A DNA stretch of 64,000 bases, from assembly GCA_023213395.1 (NCBI GenBank), contig CM041465.1, forward strand, positions 216,077,741 to 216,141,740, in the 5' to 3' direction. The stretch comes from Cycas panzhihuaensis (lineage: Eukaryota; Cycadophyta). Position numbers and translations under genes: made by a program. Below the pieces are notes generated by a model. That model was not told the origin of the DNA. It did not search any database and saw only the letters and a list, made by a program, of their open reading frames with translations. Shown one piece after another: positions 22,215 to 33,745 of the stretch; position 1 is the stretch's first letter; the number at the start of each line of letters is the position of its first letter.

Positions 22215-23705
22215 ATATCCATTATGCATAACTCCAAGTTTCTCTCTGAATTTGTGGAACTTAATTTTTCCTAATACCTTTGTGAAGATATCTACCATTT
22301 GGTCTTCTATGCTACAATATACCAACTCAATTTCACTTTCTTAGACCAATTCTTGAATGAAGTAATATTGAGTCTTAATATGCTTAGTTATACCATGGAA
22401 AATTAGATTATGAGTCATTTGAATAGTGATTTAGTTATCACACCAAATCTTGGTTGGGCCTTTCTGTTCCATTTAAAGATCATGTAGAAGTCATCATAAC
22501 CATACTGTCTCACATGTACCTAAAACTACTACTTTGTATTCTACTTCTACTATAGATAAATAAACCATATTTTGTTTCTTCATACTATATGGAATGACTA
22601 TTAAACCTAAACTAAATACATATCCTAAAGTAGATTTTTTGTCATCAATATCTCCTGCCTAATCAGAGTCTATACATCCAATCAACCTAAAGTTTAGTGA
22701 AGATTTGTAGCATAACCCATAATCTATTATACCCTTTAAGTATTGTAAGATCCTCTTAGCTACTTGCCAATGAGTAGGTTTTGGATCTTATATGAATCTT
22801 AAAACTACATTGACTTCATGCATAATGTTAGGTCATATTGATGTTAAAAATATTAGGCTACCAATCAATTATTTGTAAAGTGTGGGATCCATTGGTGCAG
22901 AATCATTAGATTTAGATAACTTAATGCCAAATTCAGTAGGTGTAGCTAAGGCTTTACAATCATTCATCTTGAACTTTTAGAGTAAGTCCAAGGTATACTT
23001 TCTTTAGGAAATAAAAATATTATCATCATCTTACTATACTTCCAATCCTAGGAAGTAATGCATCAAGACCAAGTTAGTCATTTCAAATTCTTTACACATA
23101 TCATCTTTAAACGTTTGTGAGAGGTAAGAGTCATTTCCCATGTAGACAAGGTCATCTACATAAAGCCTCACTATTAGGATGAAATCTCCTTTGATTGTGA
23201 TGTATAAATTTGAATCTAATTGGGTTCTTGTAAATCCTTAGTCTCCAAAATATTTATCTATCCAAGAGTACCATGCCCTAGGTGCTTATTTTAATCCACA
23301 TAGTGCCTTTTTTAGTTTGTACACTTTCTCTTCTTCTTCCTTGACTTTAAAACCTGGTGGTTGAAAGATATAGATATCTTCTTCAATATACCCATTAAGG
23401 AATGCACTTTTGATATCTATTTGATGAACATCCTAACCCTTTTGGCCTTCTAAACTCAACATCATACATACTATCTCCATGTGAGTAATATGAGCAAAGG
23501 TTTCACTATAGTCTATGCCTTTCCTTTGAGCATATCCTTTAGCTATGAGTATAGTCTTATGTTTATCAATTAATCTATTAGATCTAAATTTGGTCTTATA
23601 GACCTATTTGGTACCAATAACATTTTTGTTAGGAGGAAGGTCAATGAGTTCCCATGTATCATTCTTTACTATGGAATTGTATTCCTCTTCAATGGATTTT
23701 ATCCA
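22215..23705 (-). pseudogene. copia-3 RT and RNase H (interrupted by copia-2)
   Basis: From right to left: WIKSIEEEYNSIVKNDTWEL (RT N-terminal block) at 23604-23705, VRLYVDDLVYMGN with an intact YVDD at about 23155-23175, YFLGLEV, then RNase H with EVEYKVVVLGTCETVWL near 22510-22560. The C-terminal IEDQMVDIFTKVLGKIKFHKF matches the usual DQ-AD-FTK-L block. Copia-2 inserted just upstream of WIKSIEEE, cutting RT from integrase. Confidence 0.85.
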
Positions 23706-24205
23706 TGTTAGATATATTGAATATTTTGCAAGTGTTACATGGGTATATGCATTACACCCAAGCCCTTTGTGGGGTCTAGGGGCCCATTGTAGGGCCCCTA
23801 GTTGGGGGCTCAAGTAGGCTAGTGACCTCCCAGGTAGGGTTCAAGGGTGGGAGCCTACGAGAAAAAATTTTAGATGTCTTATGGGGGTCTTTGTCAGCCC
23901 ATGGTTTATGCCCATTGTATTGTAAAACTACAAGGTAATATCTTATAATGTTGTGTCTATATATTCTTATATAATGACACATATAACATGGGTGGTAGAT
24001 GAGTCTTTGATGAGTCGATAAAAAGAGTTAGGGTTTATTTATTTCTATAATTCTTTAGCTATCGCTTAGATTAATAAAAGGTCTATGCTTAGACCTAAAT
24101 ATCCTAGTGTTCTTTATTGAGTGCTTGACTTGTTTATACTATTTGTTCTTTGCATAATTTAAAGTTCTATTATCACATTGCTTCTGCGATTATATTATCT
24201 CTTTA
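23706..24205 (+). repeat. copia-2 5' LTR (500 bp)
   Basis: It starts TGTTAGATATATTGAA and ends ATCTCTTTA. It matches 27963-28456 throughout and the solo LTR at 62493. A C/G-rich block (about 23760-23850) contains short mirror and inverted GGGCCC motifs. Confidence 0.9.
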
Positions 24206-24207
24206 TT

Positions 24208-24219
24208 TAGTATCAGAGC
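24208..24219 (+). promoter_or_regulatory. copia-2 primer binding site
   Basis: TAGTATCAGAGC is one base from TGGTATCAGAGC, complementary to initiator tRNA-Met, and follows the LTR by two bases. Confidence 0.75.
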
Positions 24220-24291
24220 TAACAATTTTAGTTCTATAGGAAGCCATTTAGTAAGTGGGAGCCTTGTTCAATAAACTTGAGTGTAAAGATT

Positions 24292-24780
24292 ATGGCAAGC
24301 ACTATAAAGATGGAGATTAAAAAGTTTAATGGCCAGAACTTTGAATTGTAGAAGCTAAAGATGGAAGATATCTCCGTCAAGAAAAATTAGTGGATCATTG
24401 TAGCAGGAACAAAGCCTATAACTATGGGTGATAAAGACTAAAAGAAGCTTGATTGAAAGGCAATAAATTTGATAAGGTTATACCTTTTAGAGACAGTATT
24501 GTTGAATATTACCACAAAATCTATATCCAAAGATCGGTGGAGAAAGTCTGAGGCTTTGTATCAGACTAAGTACAAGCTATTTCTTTAAAAAAAGCTATAT
24601 TCACTTAGGACTAAAATCTAAAGGAAAATCTAAATCTCTAGGTAGAGGCCCCTTGGTATGCTAGAGATGTAAGAAGGCTACCCATATGAAGAACCAATAT
24701 TGAGTTAAAGTTGATAAGGGAAAGTCACCTAAAGCTACTTCTTACATGGTAGAAAAAGCCTCTGATGAAGCTAATGGTGA
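24292..24780 (+). pseudogene. copia-2 gag (decayed)
   Basis: The ATG at 24292 opens MASTIKMEIKKFNGQNFEL, the usual copia gag start (F-G-N----W). A TAG then stands where the conserved Trp is expected, followed by KLKMEDISVKKN. A zinc knuckle relic lies near 24650-24700 (C*RCKKATHMKNQY), with the last Cys as Tyr. The gag is short, so an internal deletion is likely between about 24590 and 24610. Confidence 0.7.
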
Positions 24781-26430
24781 TGTTTATTTGTCAACCTTAG
24801 GTAAGTTGTCAAATGTTGAGTCTTGGTTAATTATCTTTGGTATTTTACTTCATGTTACTCCCCATAGGGAGTGGTTTTGTGAATATATAAGTATTGATAG
24901 AGGTGAATAATTTTTTGGGGATCATTAACCATATAAAATTGTGGGTTGTGGAAGCAAGAAGGTTTGATTTAGGGATGGAAGGGTTAAAACTATCTCTAAT
25001 GTGAGTCATATTTTTAGTCTAGTTATGTGTCTGTTATCTATCAGTCAATTGGATGATGGAGGAATATAAGTGATTTTCAATAAAATAGTTAAAGGAGTGT
25101 TGGTATTAGCAAGAAGGGTTTAATTTAGAACACTATATAAGCTTTATGCAAGTATGGTATGTGTTGGAAGTTGTAGTCCAGCTATTACAAGAAGTAATAA
25201 TAATGAAGGCAAGGCTCAAATATCACTTGTTGGTAAAACTATGCTATATCAGAGATTGGTCCATATTAGAGAGAAAGGCCTCCATGATTTATTCTCTAAA
25301 GATATGGAAAAAGACATCTTTGGAATTAATGGCTCTTTTGATTTTGATTTTTGCGAGTATTATATGTATGGCAAATAAAATCAAGTTAGTTTTCCTTCAA
25401 GCTCAAAGAGAGCAAAGGGTATTCTACAATTGGTGTACAATGATGTTTTTGGGCCTATTGATGTACCCTCATTGGGTGGGTCTAAATACTTTGTCTTATT
25501 TATAGATGATTTCTTGAGAAAGACATGGCTATACTTTCTTAGGCAAAAATCTAAAGTCTTTAGTAAATTTAAAGAATTTAAGGCCTTGGTCGATAATTGG
25601 AGTGACAGGTAGATCAAGGTACTAAGGACTAATAATAGAGGTAAGTTTTACTTAAAGGAGTTTGAGTAATTCTATAAGTAGTGTGGTACAACAAGGCAAA
25701 AGATAATTCCCTATATGCCACAACATGATGGAGTTATTGAAAGAATGAATAGGCCCTTGCTGGAGAGATTAAGGAGTATACTCAGTGTTGTTAGATTAGA
25801 GAAGACATTCTAGGTTGAGGCTGTGATGACTATAAGCTACCTAATGAATAGATCATCAATAACTACCTTAGTATACAAAACACCTGAAGAAGTGTAGTCT
25901 GGTAAGAAACCATCTCTAGGTCATCTTAGAGTTTTTAGATATGAAGATTTTATGCATGTTCCTAAACAACAGAGGACTAAGCTTGATTTCAAAGCACAAA
26001 AGACTATTATCATTAGCTATGGTGATGGTGTTAAAGGGTATAAGCTTTATAACCTTCAAATACAAAATGTTGTGTATATCCATGATGTTGTCTTTAGAGA
26101 GGAGTTCAAGTCTCTAAAGTAAGATAAAGAACCAAAGGAGAAATACTCTAAGAATGTATAATTTGAGGTGAGGGATGAAGATTCTACGTCAGAATATGAG
26201 TCAACTAAAGAGGAAGGACTAGCTGTAGAGGTATCTCAACCTTAATAACCCCACATCTTGAGGAGAGAGAAGATAGCCTGATAAGTATATTCTTGAAGAC
26301 TTTTGTCACTCCTCTTTTGTTGTATCTTCTATAGATGATGATCCAGGTACTATTTGAAAGGCTCTAGAGTCAAAAGAGAGCCAACTCTAGATGAAGGCCA
26401 CATAAGAAAAAGTTATGGCCTTAAATAAAA
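24781..26430 (+). pseudogene. copia-2 protease and integrase (decayed)
   Basis: The protease relic reads HVTPHREWF near 24850-24885; the preceding DSG-type triad is not preserved. The pre-integrase region covers about 25140-25380, and the integrase core starts near 25430 with YNDVFGPIDVPSLGGSKYFV and LFIDDFLRKTWLYFLRQKSK. Next come the TPYMPQHDGV-type block (IIPYMPQHDGVIERMNRPLL) and GHLRVFRYEDFMHVP. The DNGGEF Asp appears as TNNRGKF, so the catalytic triad is damaged. Confidence 0.8.
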
Positions 26431-27880
26431 TAATACATAGGATCTGGTGGATCTACCTAATGGTAGAAAACTTATTGATAATAAATAGATCTTTAAGAAG
26501 AAGTTCTAAGTAGATGGTACTGTGGAAAAGTACAAGGCTCACTTAGTAGCAAAGGGCTATTCCCAAGTTAAGGGAATAAATTTTGGTGAGGTATTTTCTG
26601 TTGTTAAAAAATTCACTTTAATTAGATTTTAATTGGCTATAACAACTACCTATGACCTTGAGGTGGATCAAGTAGATATGAAGATTGCATTTCTTCATGG
26701 TGACCGTAAGGAAGAAATTTATATATTATAGCCTGAAGGGTTTGGAGTTGCAAAAGAGGAGAATATGGCGTGTAGGTTGAAGAAGTCATTAAAAGGCTTG
26801 AAATATTTACGAAGGATGTGGTATCAGAAGTTTAATTCATATATATTGATAGATCATTTTATGTATAGCAAAGTAGATCATTGTGTTTATTATAAGAAGG
26901 TTGGCGATCATTTTGTTATTCCAGCTTTATATGTTGATGACATCCTTTTAGTTGGTAATTATAAATAAATGAACCAACTTATTAAAGGCCAATTGACATC
27001 TCACTTTGAGATGAAAGATCTTGGTGTTGCACATTTTATTTTGGTTATTGAGATTAAAAGGGATAGAAGAAACAAGAAGATTTGGCTTAGCTAAAGATAG
27101 TATATTGAGATAATATTACAACAATTCAAGTTGCAGGATAGTAAACTAGTTAATATTTCTCTTCATGTTGGTGTAAAACTATCAACTAAACAATGCCCAA
27201 AGACTCACTAAGAAGTTGAAGATATGACATTTGTCCCTTATTCTAGTGCTATTGGTAGCCTAATGTATGTGATGGTTTGCACTTAACTAGACATTGCCCA
27301 TGTAGTAAGTGTAGTTAGTAAGTATATGTCAAACTTAGGCATAGAGCATTGAGTGGCTATGAAAAGGATTTTTAGGTATTTGCAAGGTATATTAAACTAT
27401 AGAATTTACTATCAAGAAGATCCCATAGAGAGTGGAATAATGAAATTAAGAGGTTTTATTGATGCTAATTAGGCTAGAGATCTTGATAACAGAAGATCTA
27501 CAAGTACATATGTTTTAACCCTTTGTGATGGCACAGTTAGATGGATGAGTAAAAGATAGTAAGTTGTGGTATTTTTTAGCACAGAACTAGAGTATATGAT
27601 AGCTACTCATGCATGTAAGGAAGTAGTTAGTTATAGAGATTATGCATAGATATTAGATTCAAGCAAGATGCTGTGAGGATAGATTGTAATAGTTAAAGTG
27701 CAATCTACTTAGCAAAGAACCCTATTTCTCATGCTTGATCGAAACATATTGATGTGCAGTTCTATTTTGTGAGAGAAATAATTCAAGATCACAAGGTGGA
27801 TTTACAAAAAATTGTTACACGAGAGAATGCTATAGAATCATTGACCAAGATTGTTAGCATAGAAAAATTTAGATGATGTA
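26431..27880 (+). pseudogene. copia-2 RT and RNase H (decayed)
   Basis: RT blocks run in order: YKAHLVAKGYSQVKGINFGE, VDQVDMKIAFLHGD, LKKSLKGLKYLRRMWYQKF and ALYVDDILLVGN with intact YVDD at 26930-26941. Next is MKDLGVAHFILVIEI. RNase H follows with YSSAIGSLMYVMVCT, RGFIDAN*ARDLDNRRSTST and TELEYMIATHACKEVV. In-frame stops are mainly TAG, for example at the Trp expected after DAN. Confidence 0.88.
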
Positions 27881-27952
27881 GAAATGTAATAAGTGTGTGT
27901 GATTTTGGCATTGAGTAGTTGTGTATGTAAGTTTCTTGTAAAGTATTCAACA

Positions 27953-27962
27953 ACTGGGAGAT
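27953..27962 (+). promoter_or_regulatory. copia-2 polypurine tract
   Basis: ACTGGGAGAT lies directly before the TG of the 3' LTR. Confidence 0.6.
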
Positions 27963-28456
27963 TGTTAGATATGTTGAATACTTTGCAAGTGTTACATGGG
28001 TATAGACATTACACCTAAGCCCCTTTATGGGGTTTATGGGCCCGTTATAGGGCCCTTAACTGAGGGGTCTAGGGGACCAGCAGTCCCCCAGGTCAGGTTG
28101 GAAGCCCCCAAGAAAACATTTTAGGTGTCTTATGGGGGTCTTTATCAGCTCGTTGTTTATGCCTATTATATTGTAAAACTGCAAGATGATATCTTGTAAT
28201 GTTATGTTTATATATTCTTATGTAATAGCATATGTAACATGGGTGGTGGATGAGTCTTTGATAAGTTAATGAAAAGAGTTAGGGTTTATTCATCTCTATA
28301 ATTATTTAGCTATTACTTCGATTAATAAAGGTTTTATGATTAGACTTGAATCTCTTGGTGTTCTTTATTGAGTGATTGACTTGTTTATACTATTTGTTCT
28401 TTACATGGTTTAAAGTTCTATTATCACATTGCTTCTACGTTTATATTCTCTCTTCA
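27963..28456 (+). repeat. copia-2 3' LTR (494 bp)
   Basis: It starts TGTTAGATATGTTGAA and ends TCTCTTCA, and aligns end to end with 23706-24205. Confidence 0.9.
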
Positions 28457-29289
28457 CTCCAATCATCATGCATATTAGCCTCCTCAAAGGTATAAGGCTC
28501 ATGAGCCTCCATGACTTGACTCATAAAGGTAAAGTTCATGCTATGGAAATGAGTGGATCTACTATTATAGTTATTATCTAGAATATTATCCAAGTTATGG
28601 CTCCTTTGAACCCATCTAGGAAATCTTTATGGTGGAGGTTGAGAGGAGGTTCCCTCCCCACTTGGTACACCAATACTTTGTCTTAAATTGTGTCTATGTA
28701 GTATATATATAGGTCCAGTTATTAAATTAAGGTTTATCATAACACCTTTTCCTCTGTCTTGAACATAATTAAAATGACAACAATTATTTTCTTTGAACAT
28801 AACGTCATTGCTCACCATGAATTCTCTTACTTTGGGATTATATACTTTATAAGATTTGGAAGTATCATTATAGCCAATAAATATACATTTGATACTTTTA
28901 TAATCTAGCTTAGTCATCTTTTATTTAGGGGCATGGACAAAAGCTAGGAAACCAAAGACTCTTAAATGGTAGATACTAGGTTTATATCTAATCCATGCTT
29001 CTTTAGGTATCATCCACCTAAGGGCCTTTGTGGTACACCTATTGAGTAGGTAAATAGTAGTATGGATAGCCTCTACTTAGAATTCATGTCCCAACTTTTT
29101 ATCTTTCAACATGCATCTACCTATTTTAGCTATGGTGCGATTCTTTCATTTAGCCACCCTATTTTATTAAGGGGTGTAAGGATTGGTGAGCTATCTCCTG
29201 ATGTTATGATGTGTGAAATTGGCATTAAACTCATTTAAAATAAACTCTCCCATATTGTTTGATCTTAGGAAGAGTATTTTATGTCCACT
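28457..29289 (-). pseudogene. copia-3 integrase C-terminus to RT linker
   Basis: The minus strand at 28627-28917 reads MTKLDYKSIKCIFIGYNDTS and KSYKVYNPKVREFMVSNDVM then FKEN, the conserved copia block after the integrase core (K-D-KS-KCIFIGY---SKGYRLY-P). A Gly/Ser/Pro tail follows. The right part (28918-29289) carries the rest of the integrase in broken frames. Confidence 0.8.
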
Positions 29290-29820
29290 TTACCTCTCCA
29301 CAAAGGTTTTGAAGTTGATAAAACAATTAAATGCATCTAATTTAAAATTCAAGAAATAGACCCAAGATTTCCTTATATAGTCATCGATGAATGTGAGGAA
29401 GTATTTAGTACCTATTAGTGAAGAAACATCTATAGGGCCACAAAGATTTGTATAGATTAGATAGAGTGGTCCTTTTACTCTATAGCTACCATTAGGAAAT
29501 CTTTCTTTATGTTGTTTTACTAGGAGATAACCTTCATAGATATCTTTGTCCACTTCAATATAAGGTAGCCCATCAACCATATCCATTTTCTTCATGAGTG
29601 CTAAGCTGTTATAATTTAAGTGGCCAAATATTTTATGCCACATATCACTATTAAGTTTGACTGTAGTTATCAAAGCATAGTTATCTAATGGGGTTAGAAT
29701 TAGCTTGAAGAGTCTATCTTTGGTTATTTTTCCTTTGGCAACTACTGCTTTATTCTTTCTCTTATCCTTAATAATACATTCATCATTGCTAAATATAATT
29801 TTATACTCTTGACCCATCAT
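29290..29820 (-). pseudogene. copia-3 pre-integrase zinc region and integrase core
   Basis: This is the longest open stretch of copia-3 (176 codons). It reads MWHKIFGHLNYNSLALMKKM, then DIYEGYLLVKQHKERFPNG, where both zinc-ligand Cys of the usual C-GC-LGKQ are Tyr. It continues to YTNLCGPIDVSSLIGTKYFL and TFIDDYIRKSWVYFL. The first catalytic Asp (HTDLCGP) is Asn here. Integrase inserts cDNA, but this copy could not. Confidence 0.85.
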
Positions 29821-30110
29821 CTAGAACACAAAGTACATCATCAAGATGTTAATATTCACCTGATTCTGTTTGTAGGGTAATATTACCCCTTCTAATAGAT
29901 TCGTGAGAGGTGTCATCTCCAAACATAATGAACCCTTTTCTAGTTCTATCAATGGTTTGAAATATATTTTGTTTGTGGGTTATATAAGTAGAGCAGCTAG
30001 AATCAATGTACCAATAATATTCTTCTTTCTCATGAGTAATGAAACTAGATAAGAATATTTAATCATTTTCCCTTATTTCAACAACTGTGTTGGCACTTCC
30101 CTTAATAAGA
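29821..30110 (-). pseudogene. copia-3 protease (decayed)
   Basis: YYWYIDSSCSTYITHKQNIF near 29990-30035 is the copia WILDSGCS-HMT protease site with Asp-Ser-Ser. It is followed by a beta-strand-rich region (RKGFIMFGDDTSHESIRRGN). Confidence 0.7.
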
Positions 30111-31183
30111 GGACCATTCTTGGTAAAATATTTATCTTTTGTATGACCAACTTTGTTGCAAAATAAACAACGAATTGGATCATTTCTTCCATAGCTAAGA
30201 CTCCTAGTTTGAGGATTGGTCCTATTAATATTGGATGATCTCCCTCTTTCTAAATATAGAGCTTAGTTATCCCTTTGTCTATTATTAGGATAATTTAAGT
30301 TGGTCCTTTAAGAGTTTATATGGCCTTGATAATTATGGCAACATTGATTTACCTCATGGTGCATTTCTTGACTTTGATATTTGGTATGACTAGGATTCCT
30401 TTGGTTTACTCCTTGATTTCTTAAATGTGGATCTTAGTATTTTGCTTACCTTTCTTGATATACTTCTTGTCTAGGGTATCTTTCTCTCTTCCTTAAGGTT
30501 TAGTCCCTAGATTTTGAGCTTTCAACTTATGAGTTTGATTTAATCCTAGCTTTGGTTACAAATGCATACTCTAGTGATCCACTTGTATTCTTTTTCTCCT
30601 CAACTGCCATTAATATGGCACCTAGTTGTTCAATTTTTAGGGTACTTAGCTCCTTTAAAGCCTCTATATTGGTTGCCAACATTTTAAATCTTTTTACTTC
30701 ACTAACTCATCTTAAAATTCTCTCAACAACCCTTTGTTCAATTAATGTTTCACTAAGGGATCTAATGTAGTTCACAAGGTCTTAAACCTTAGTTATAAAT
30801 TTAGTAACTAAGTCATTAGGCATCATTCTTAAGTTCTCAAATCTACTTCTCAAGGTTTGCAGCTTTGATAAGGCTACCCCTTCATAAGTAAGTTGTAAAG
30901 TATCCTAAGCTTCCTTAGATTTGGTTGTCTTATTCACTCTAGGAAATATGTGATTCTCTAGGGTACCAAAGATTAATGTAAGGGCCTCATTATCCTTCTT
31001 TACATTTTTCTTAAATAATAGTTTCTTTGGATCAGTTACATTTTAACTTAGTTCATTGTATCTTATCTTCATAATATCCCCAATGTCTTTAGTGATGAGA
31101 ATATGTCTCATTCTCCTACTCTAATTTAAGAAGTTAAATCTATTAAATTTTGGAATAATCATGTTACTAAAATTAGTTGCCAT
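30111..31183 (-). pseudogene. copia-3 gag (decayed)
   Basis: It starts at the ATG at 31183-31181 (MATNFSNMIIPKFNRFNFLN then WSRRMRHIL), the copia gag opening (P-F-G-N---W). It ends with the zinc knuckle CLFCNKVGHTKDKYF near 30145-30190, with the last Cys as Tyr. The first 33 codons lie in the duplicated 278 bp unit, so a second copy of the start is at 37497-37495. Confidence 0.75.
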
Positions 31184-31362
31184 TATATCTTAAATAAAGT
31201 TTTACCAAGTGTCTTCTAAAGTTATAAATGTCCTAAACAAATTTTTGATAAGTATCCTCTAAAGTTATAAAGTTTTGACAAGTGTCCTAGTCCCTAAGAA
31301 GGTTTATAGGCTTTATGTCTGTGGGTCTCTAAGGGAAGCCTTTGGTTGCTATCCAATCTAGT
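31085..31362. repeat. 278 bp tandem duplication, copy X1
   Basis: X1 spans the gag start and leader end of copia-3. X2 is 31363-31392 plus 37429-37676, exactly 278 bp when the LINE and its second target copy are removed. The copies differ at about four positions. X1 ends CAATCTAGT, and X2 starts directly with GTCTTTAGTG. Confidence 0.85.
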
Positions 31363-31392
31363 GTCTTTAGTGATGAGAATAGGTCTCATTCT
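31363..31392. repeat. 278 bp tandem duplication, first part of X2
   Basis: Thirty bases repeating the start of X1 (GTCTTTAGTGATGAGAATA). The last 17 (31376-31392) are also the left target duplication of the LINE. Confidence 0.85.
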
Positions 31393-31735
31393 AGATGCAA
31401 TCGCTGTATGCTTTCTAGAAGAGCGAGGTAGATCTGTTGCTAGCCTCAGGTCGCCAGGATCTCTTTCTCACTGGTCGGGTATCCAGTACGTGGAGCGCCA
31501 CCAGGTCTTTGTAGGGCAATCGGAGGAGAGGCAGCCAGAAGAAGGACGCGGCTCTTCTCTTCACACACTCAGCCATTGCAGCAGACTTACCTGTGGAGTG
31601 CTGAACCTCAGAGGGGAGATTGGGCTTTCTACATGCGCTCTGGTCGCAGACTCTTCGGTGTGTAGTTTTGAAACTGAAATGGTACGCACTTGCTTTTGCA
31701 TGGAGCTCTCTGTCTTATCTCTGAATTTTTAATAA

Positions 31736-32881
31736 ATGGAAATAGATCCTCAATATCAGAACCAGACCCCAAACTCGTCTGTGGGGAAATCTTACCGGGA
31801 TGCTTTGAAATCAAACGATGAGGAAACCTTTGACCTTACACCTGTGTTCGAGGACAACAAAGCCGATCAAGATCCCCTACAGTTGAAAAAACTAAAAAAT
31901 TATGGGAGAATTGCCTGGTGGGCAGATTCTCAGGCCCCAGACCAGGGTTGGAAGCCATAAGGGCATGGACTAAGACTAAATGGAAAACTAGGAACAATGT
32001 GGAGGTAATAGCCATGCCTAAGGGCTGTGTTCTTTTTAAATTTGCCTCCTTTGAAGACATGTCTAGCATTTTGCTTAGGGCTCCATGGATGTTTGGGCGG
32101 AAGGCCCTCTCTAGAAAAATGGCATAGGGGTTTTGATCCCTCGAGCCCTAAAATCTGACAAGCTCCCATTTGGATCCAACTTCCGGGACTCCCCCTGCAC
32201 CATTGGAACCCAGAGATCTTTAGAGGCATAGCGAAATTGGTGGGCCCCTTATTAGCAGTCGACTCTGCGACGAAGAACAGGAGTAGGCTCATCAACGCCA
32301 GAATTTGTGCCCTGGCAAGATTAGACAAGCCGCTTCTGGATGATATTTGGATGGATCTGCCAGACGAGAGTTGGGCACAGCCGTTGGTCTACGAATTGGA
32401 CCACTTTAGGTGTTCAACATGCAAAGTTTTGGGGCATCTGCCCCAAAAATGCCCGGGAGTGCAACCCTCGAAGGAGGACAAAGAAGAAGACCTACTTGAG
32501 TCAACCCCCAAAGGGAAGGGGGATGATGTGGAGCACCCAGCACCTTTGGAATCCGTGGTTGCCTCCTCCCCAAACTTGGGTTTTGATCCAGATGAGGAGG
32601 ACACGCTGTTGGATGAAGATGATCAAGCAACCCAGGTCCTCAGACCTCAGATGGTTTTGGCGAGCGTGGAGGGAGCGGGGGGTCCTTCCCTCTCCGGGGA
32701 AGGTTCTCCGGTCCACACCGGCCAAATTGAACCATCAAGGCGGAAGGTTGAGGAGGATAAATCGCCTGATTTGGAGGCAGTTTTACCCTTGGAGGTTGAA
32801 GGGAATCAGGGACTTGTCAACTTGGAGGTGCCTGCAGAGCTAGGGAGGGAGGCCCCCGACTCTCTATCGCTCCTACCGTAA
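31736..32881 (+). pseudogene. LINE ORF1: DUF4283 and CCHC zinc knuckle
   Basis: It starts at the ATG at 31736 (MEIDPQYQNQTPNSSVGKSY). The DUF4283 part includes PKGCVLFKFASFEDMSSILL, then RAPWMFGRKALS, and later IWIQLPGLPLHHWNPEIF in another frame. The knuckle CSTCKVLGHLPQKC (CX2CX4HX4C) is near 32410-32452. The C-terminal third is acidic and Pro/Ser rich. At least two frameshifts break it (near 31950 and between about 32125 and 32240). ORF1 of plant L1 elements encodes an RNA-binding protein that coats the LINE RNA. Confidence 0.85.
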
Positions 32882-33091
32882 GAAGCTGCCTGATGTGGGG
32901 ACCGAAAAGAGGGTTGGTAGACCTCCCCATAGGTTGCAAAGAGAAAAAGACACGGCCGCCCAGGTAGACCTAGGCACCCAGAAAACTCTTAAGGAAGTTT
33001 TCCTTGAAGGACCTACCCTCCGATCTAGTACAGCAGGCAGAGACCCCCCAAAAGGGGATACTGCAGAGGTTTGGAAACTTAGAAAGAAACG

Positions 33092-33745
33092 ATGAAACTC
33101 GTGACATGGAACATCAGGGGGCTGAATGCCCCATCAAAGCAAAGAATCATGAGGGACATGAGAATCAGGCACCAACTGGATCTAGTATTTCAGCAAGAAA
33201 CTAAGTTATGTAAGGAGAATGGTCCTAAGATTAGAAGTAGAATCTGGAAGTAAGCGGAAGGTGTAGAGAGAGACTATAGCCAAGGGGTGGGGGGCCTAAT
33301 GGTGCTCTGGAACCCTTCTATTTGGTCGGGAGAAATTTTTTTGGTTGAAGACTTCTTCATCTCAGTTCAGTTAACGACCAAGAGTAATAACATCTCGTGG
33401 ATCGCTACTAATGTTTATGCCCCAACTCTTCAACCAGCCAGGAAGAGGCTTTGGGAGAAACTGATTGAGGTTCACAAGGATTGCGAACTCCCGTGGTTGC
33501 TGGCAGGGGACTTCAACTCGGATCTTTCCCCTGGTGACAAGCGGGGAGGCACAGAGGGTTGGACTTCGAGTATGGAGGAGTTTGGCGACTTTCATGTTAG
33601 GGGACTGGAAGATGTTAACCTGAGGGGGGCATCCTTCACCTGGTCAAATAAGAGACTAGGAGACAGTCTTATTCAAATCAAGTTGGACAGGGAGTTGGTC
33701 AACTACAATTGGATGTGATGCTTCTCTGACTTTACCCTAGAAGCA
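33092..33745 (+). pseudogene. LINE ORF2 N-terminus: apurinic endonuclease
   Basis: The ATG at 33092 opens KLVTWNIRGLNAPSKQRIM, the exact style of plant L1 ORF2 starts. Endonuclease motifs follow: QQETKL (catalytic Glu), WIATNVYAP, LLAGDFNSDLSPGDKRGG (Asp and Asn), FTWSNKR and, just beyond, SSDHSPLLV (His). Two stops interrupt it: TAA in IWK*AEG at about 33251 and TGA in NWM*CFS at 33716. The enzyme nicks target DNA to prime reverse transcription. It is in one frame with the RT that follows. Confidence 0.88.

Larger units (their letters stand above)
23706..28456 (+). mobile_element. Ty1/copia retrotransposon copia-2, nested in copia-3
   Basis: It is 4751 bp with LTRs 23706-24205 and 27963-28456 and flanks ATCCA and CTCCA (4 of 5 match, target duplication). 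It has a primer binding site, gag, protease, integrase, RT, RNase H and polypurine tract in copia order on the + strand. It lies inside the RT gene of copia-3, so it is younger than that element. A solo LTR of the same family is at 62493-63124. Confidence 0.92.

Noticed and set aside
31930-32328. 132-codon minus-strand frame
   Set aside because: It is opposite the DUF4283 part of LINE ORF1 and has no similarity of its own.
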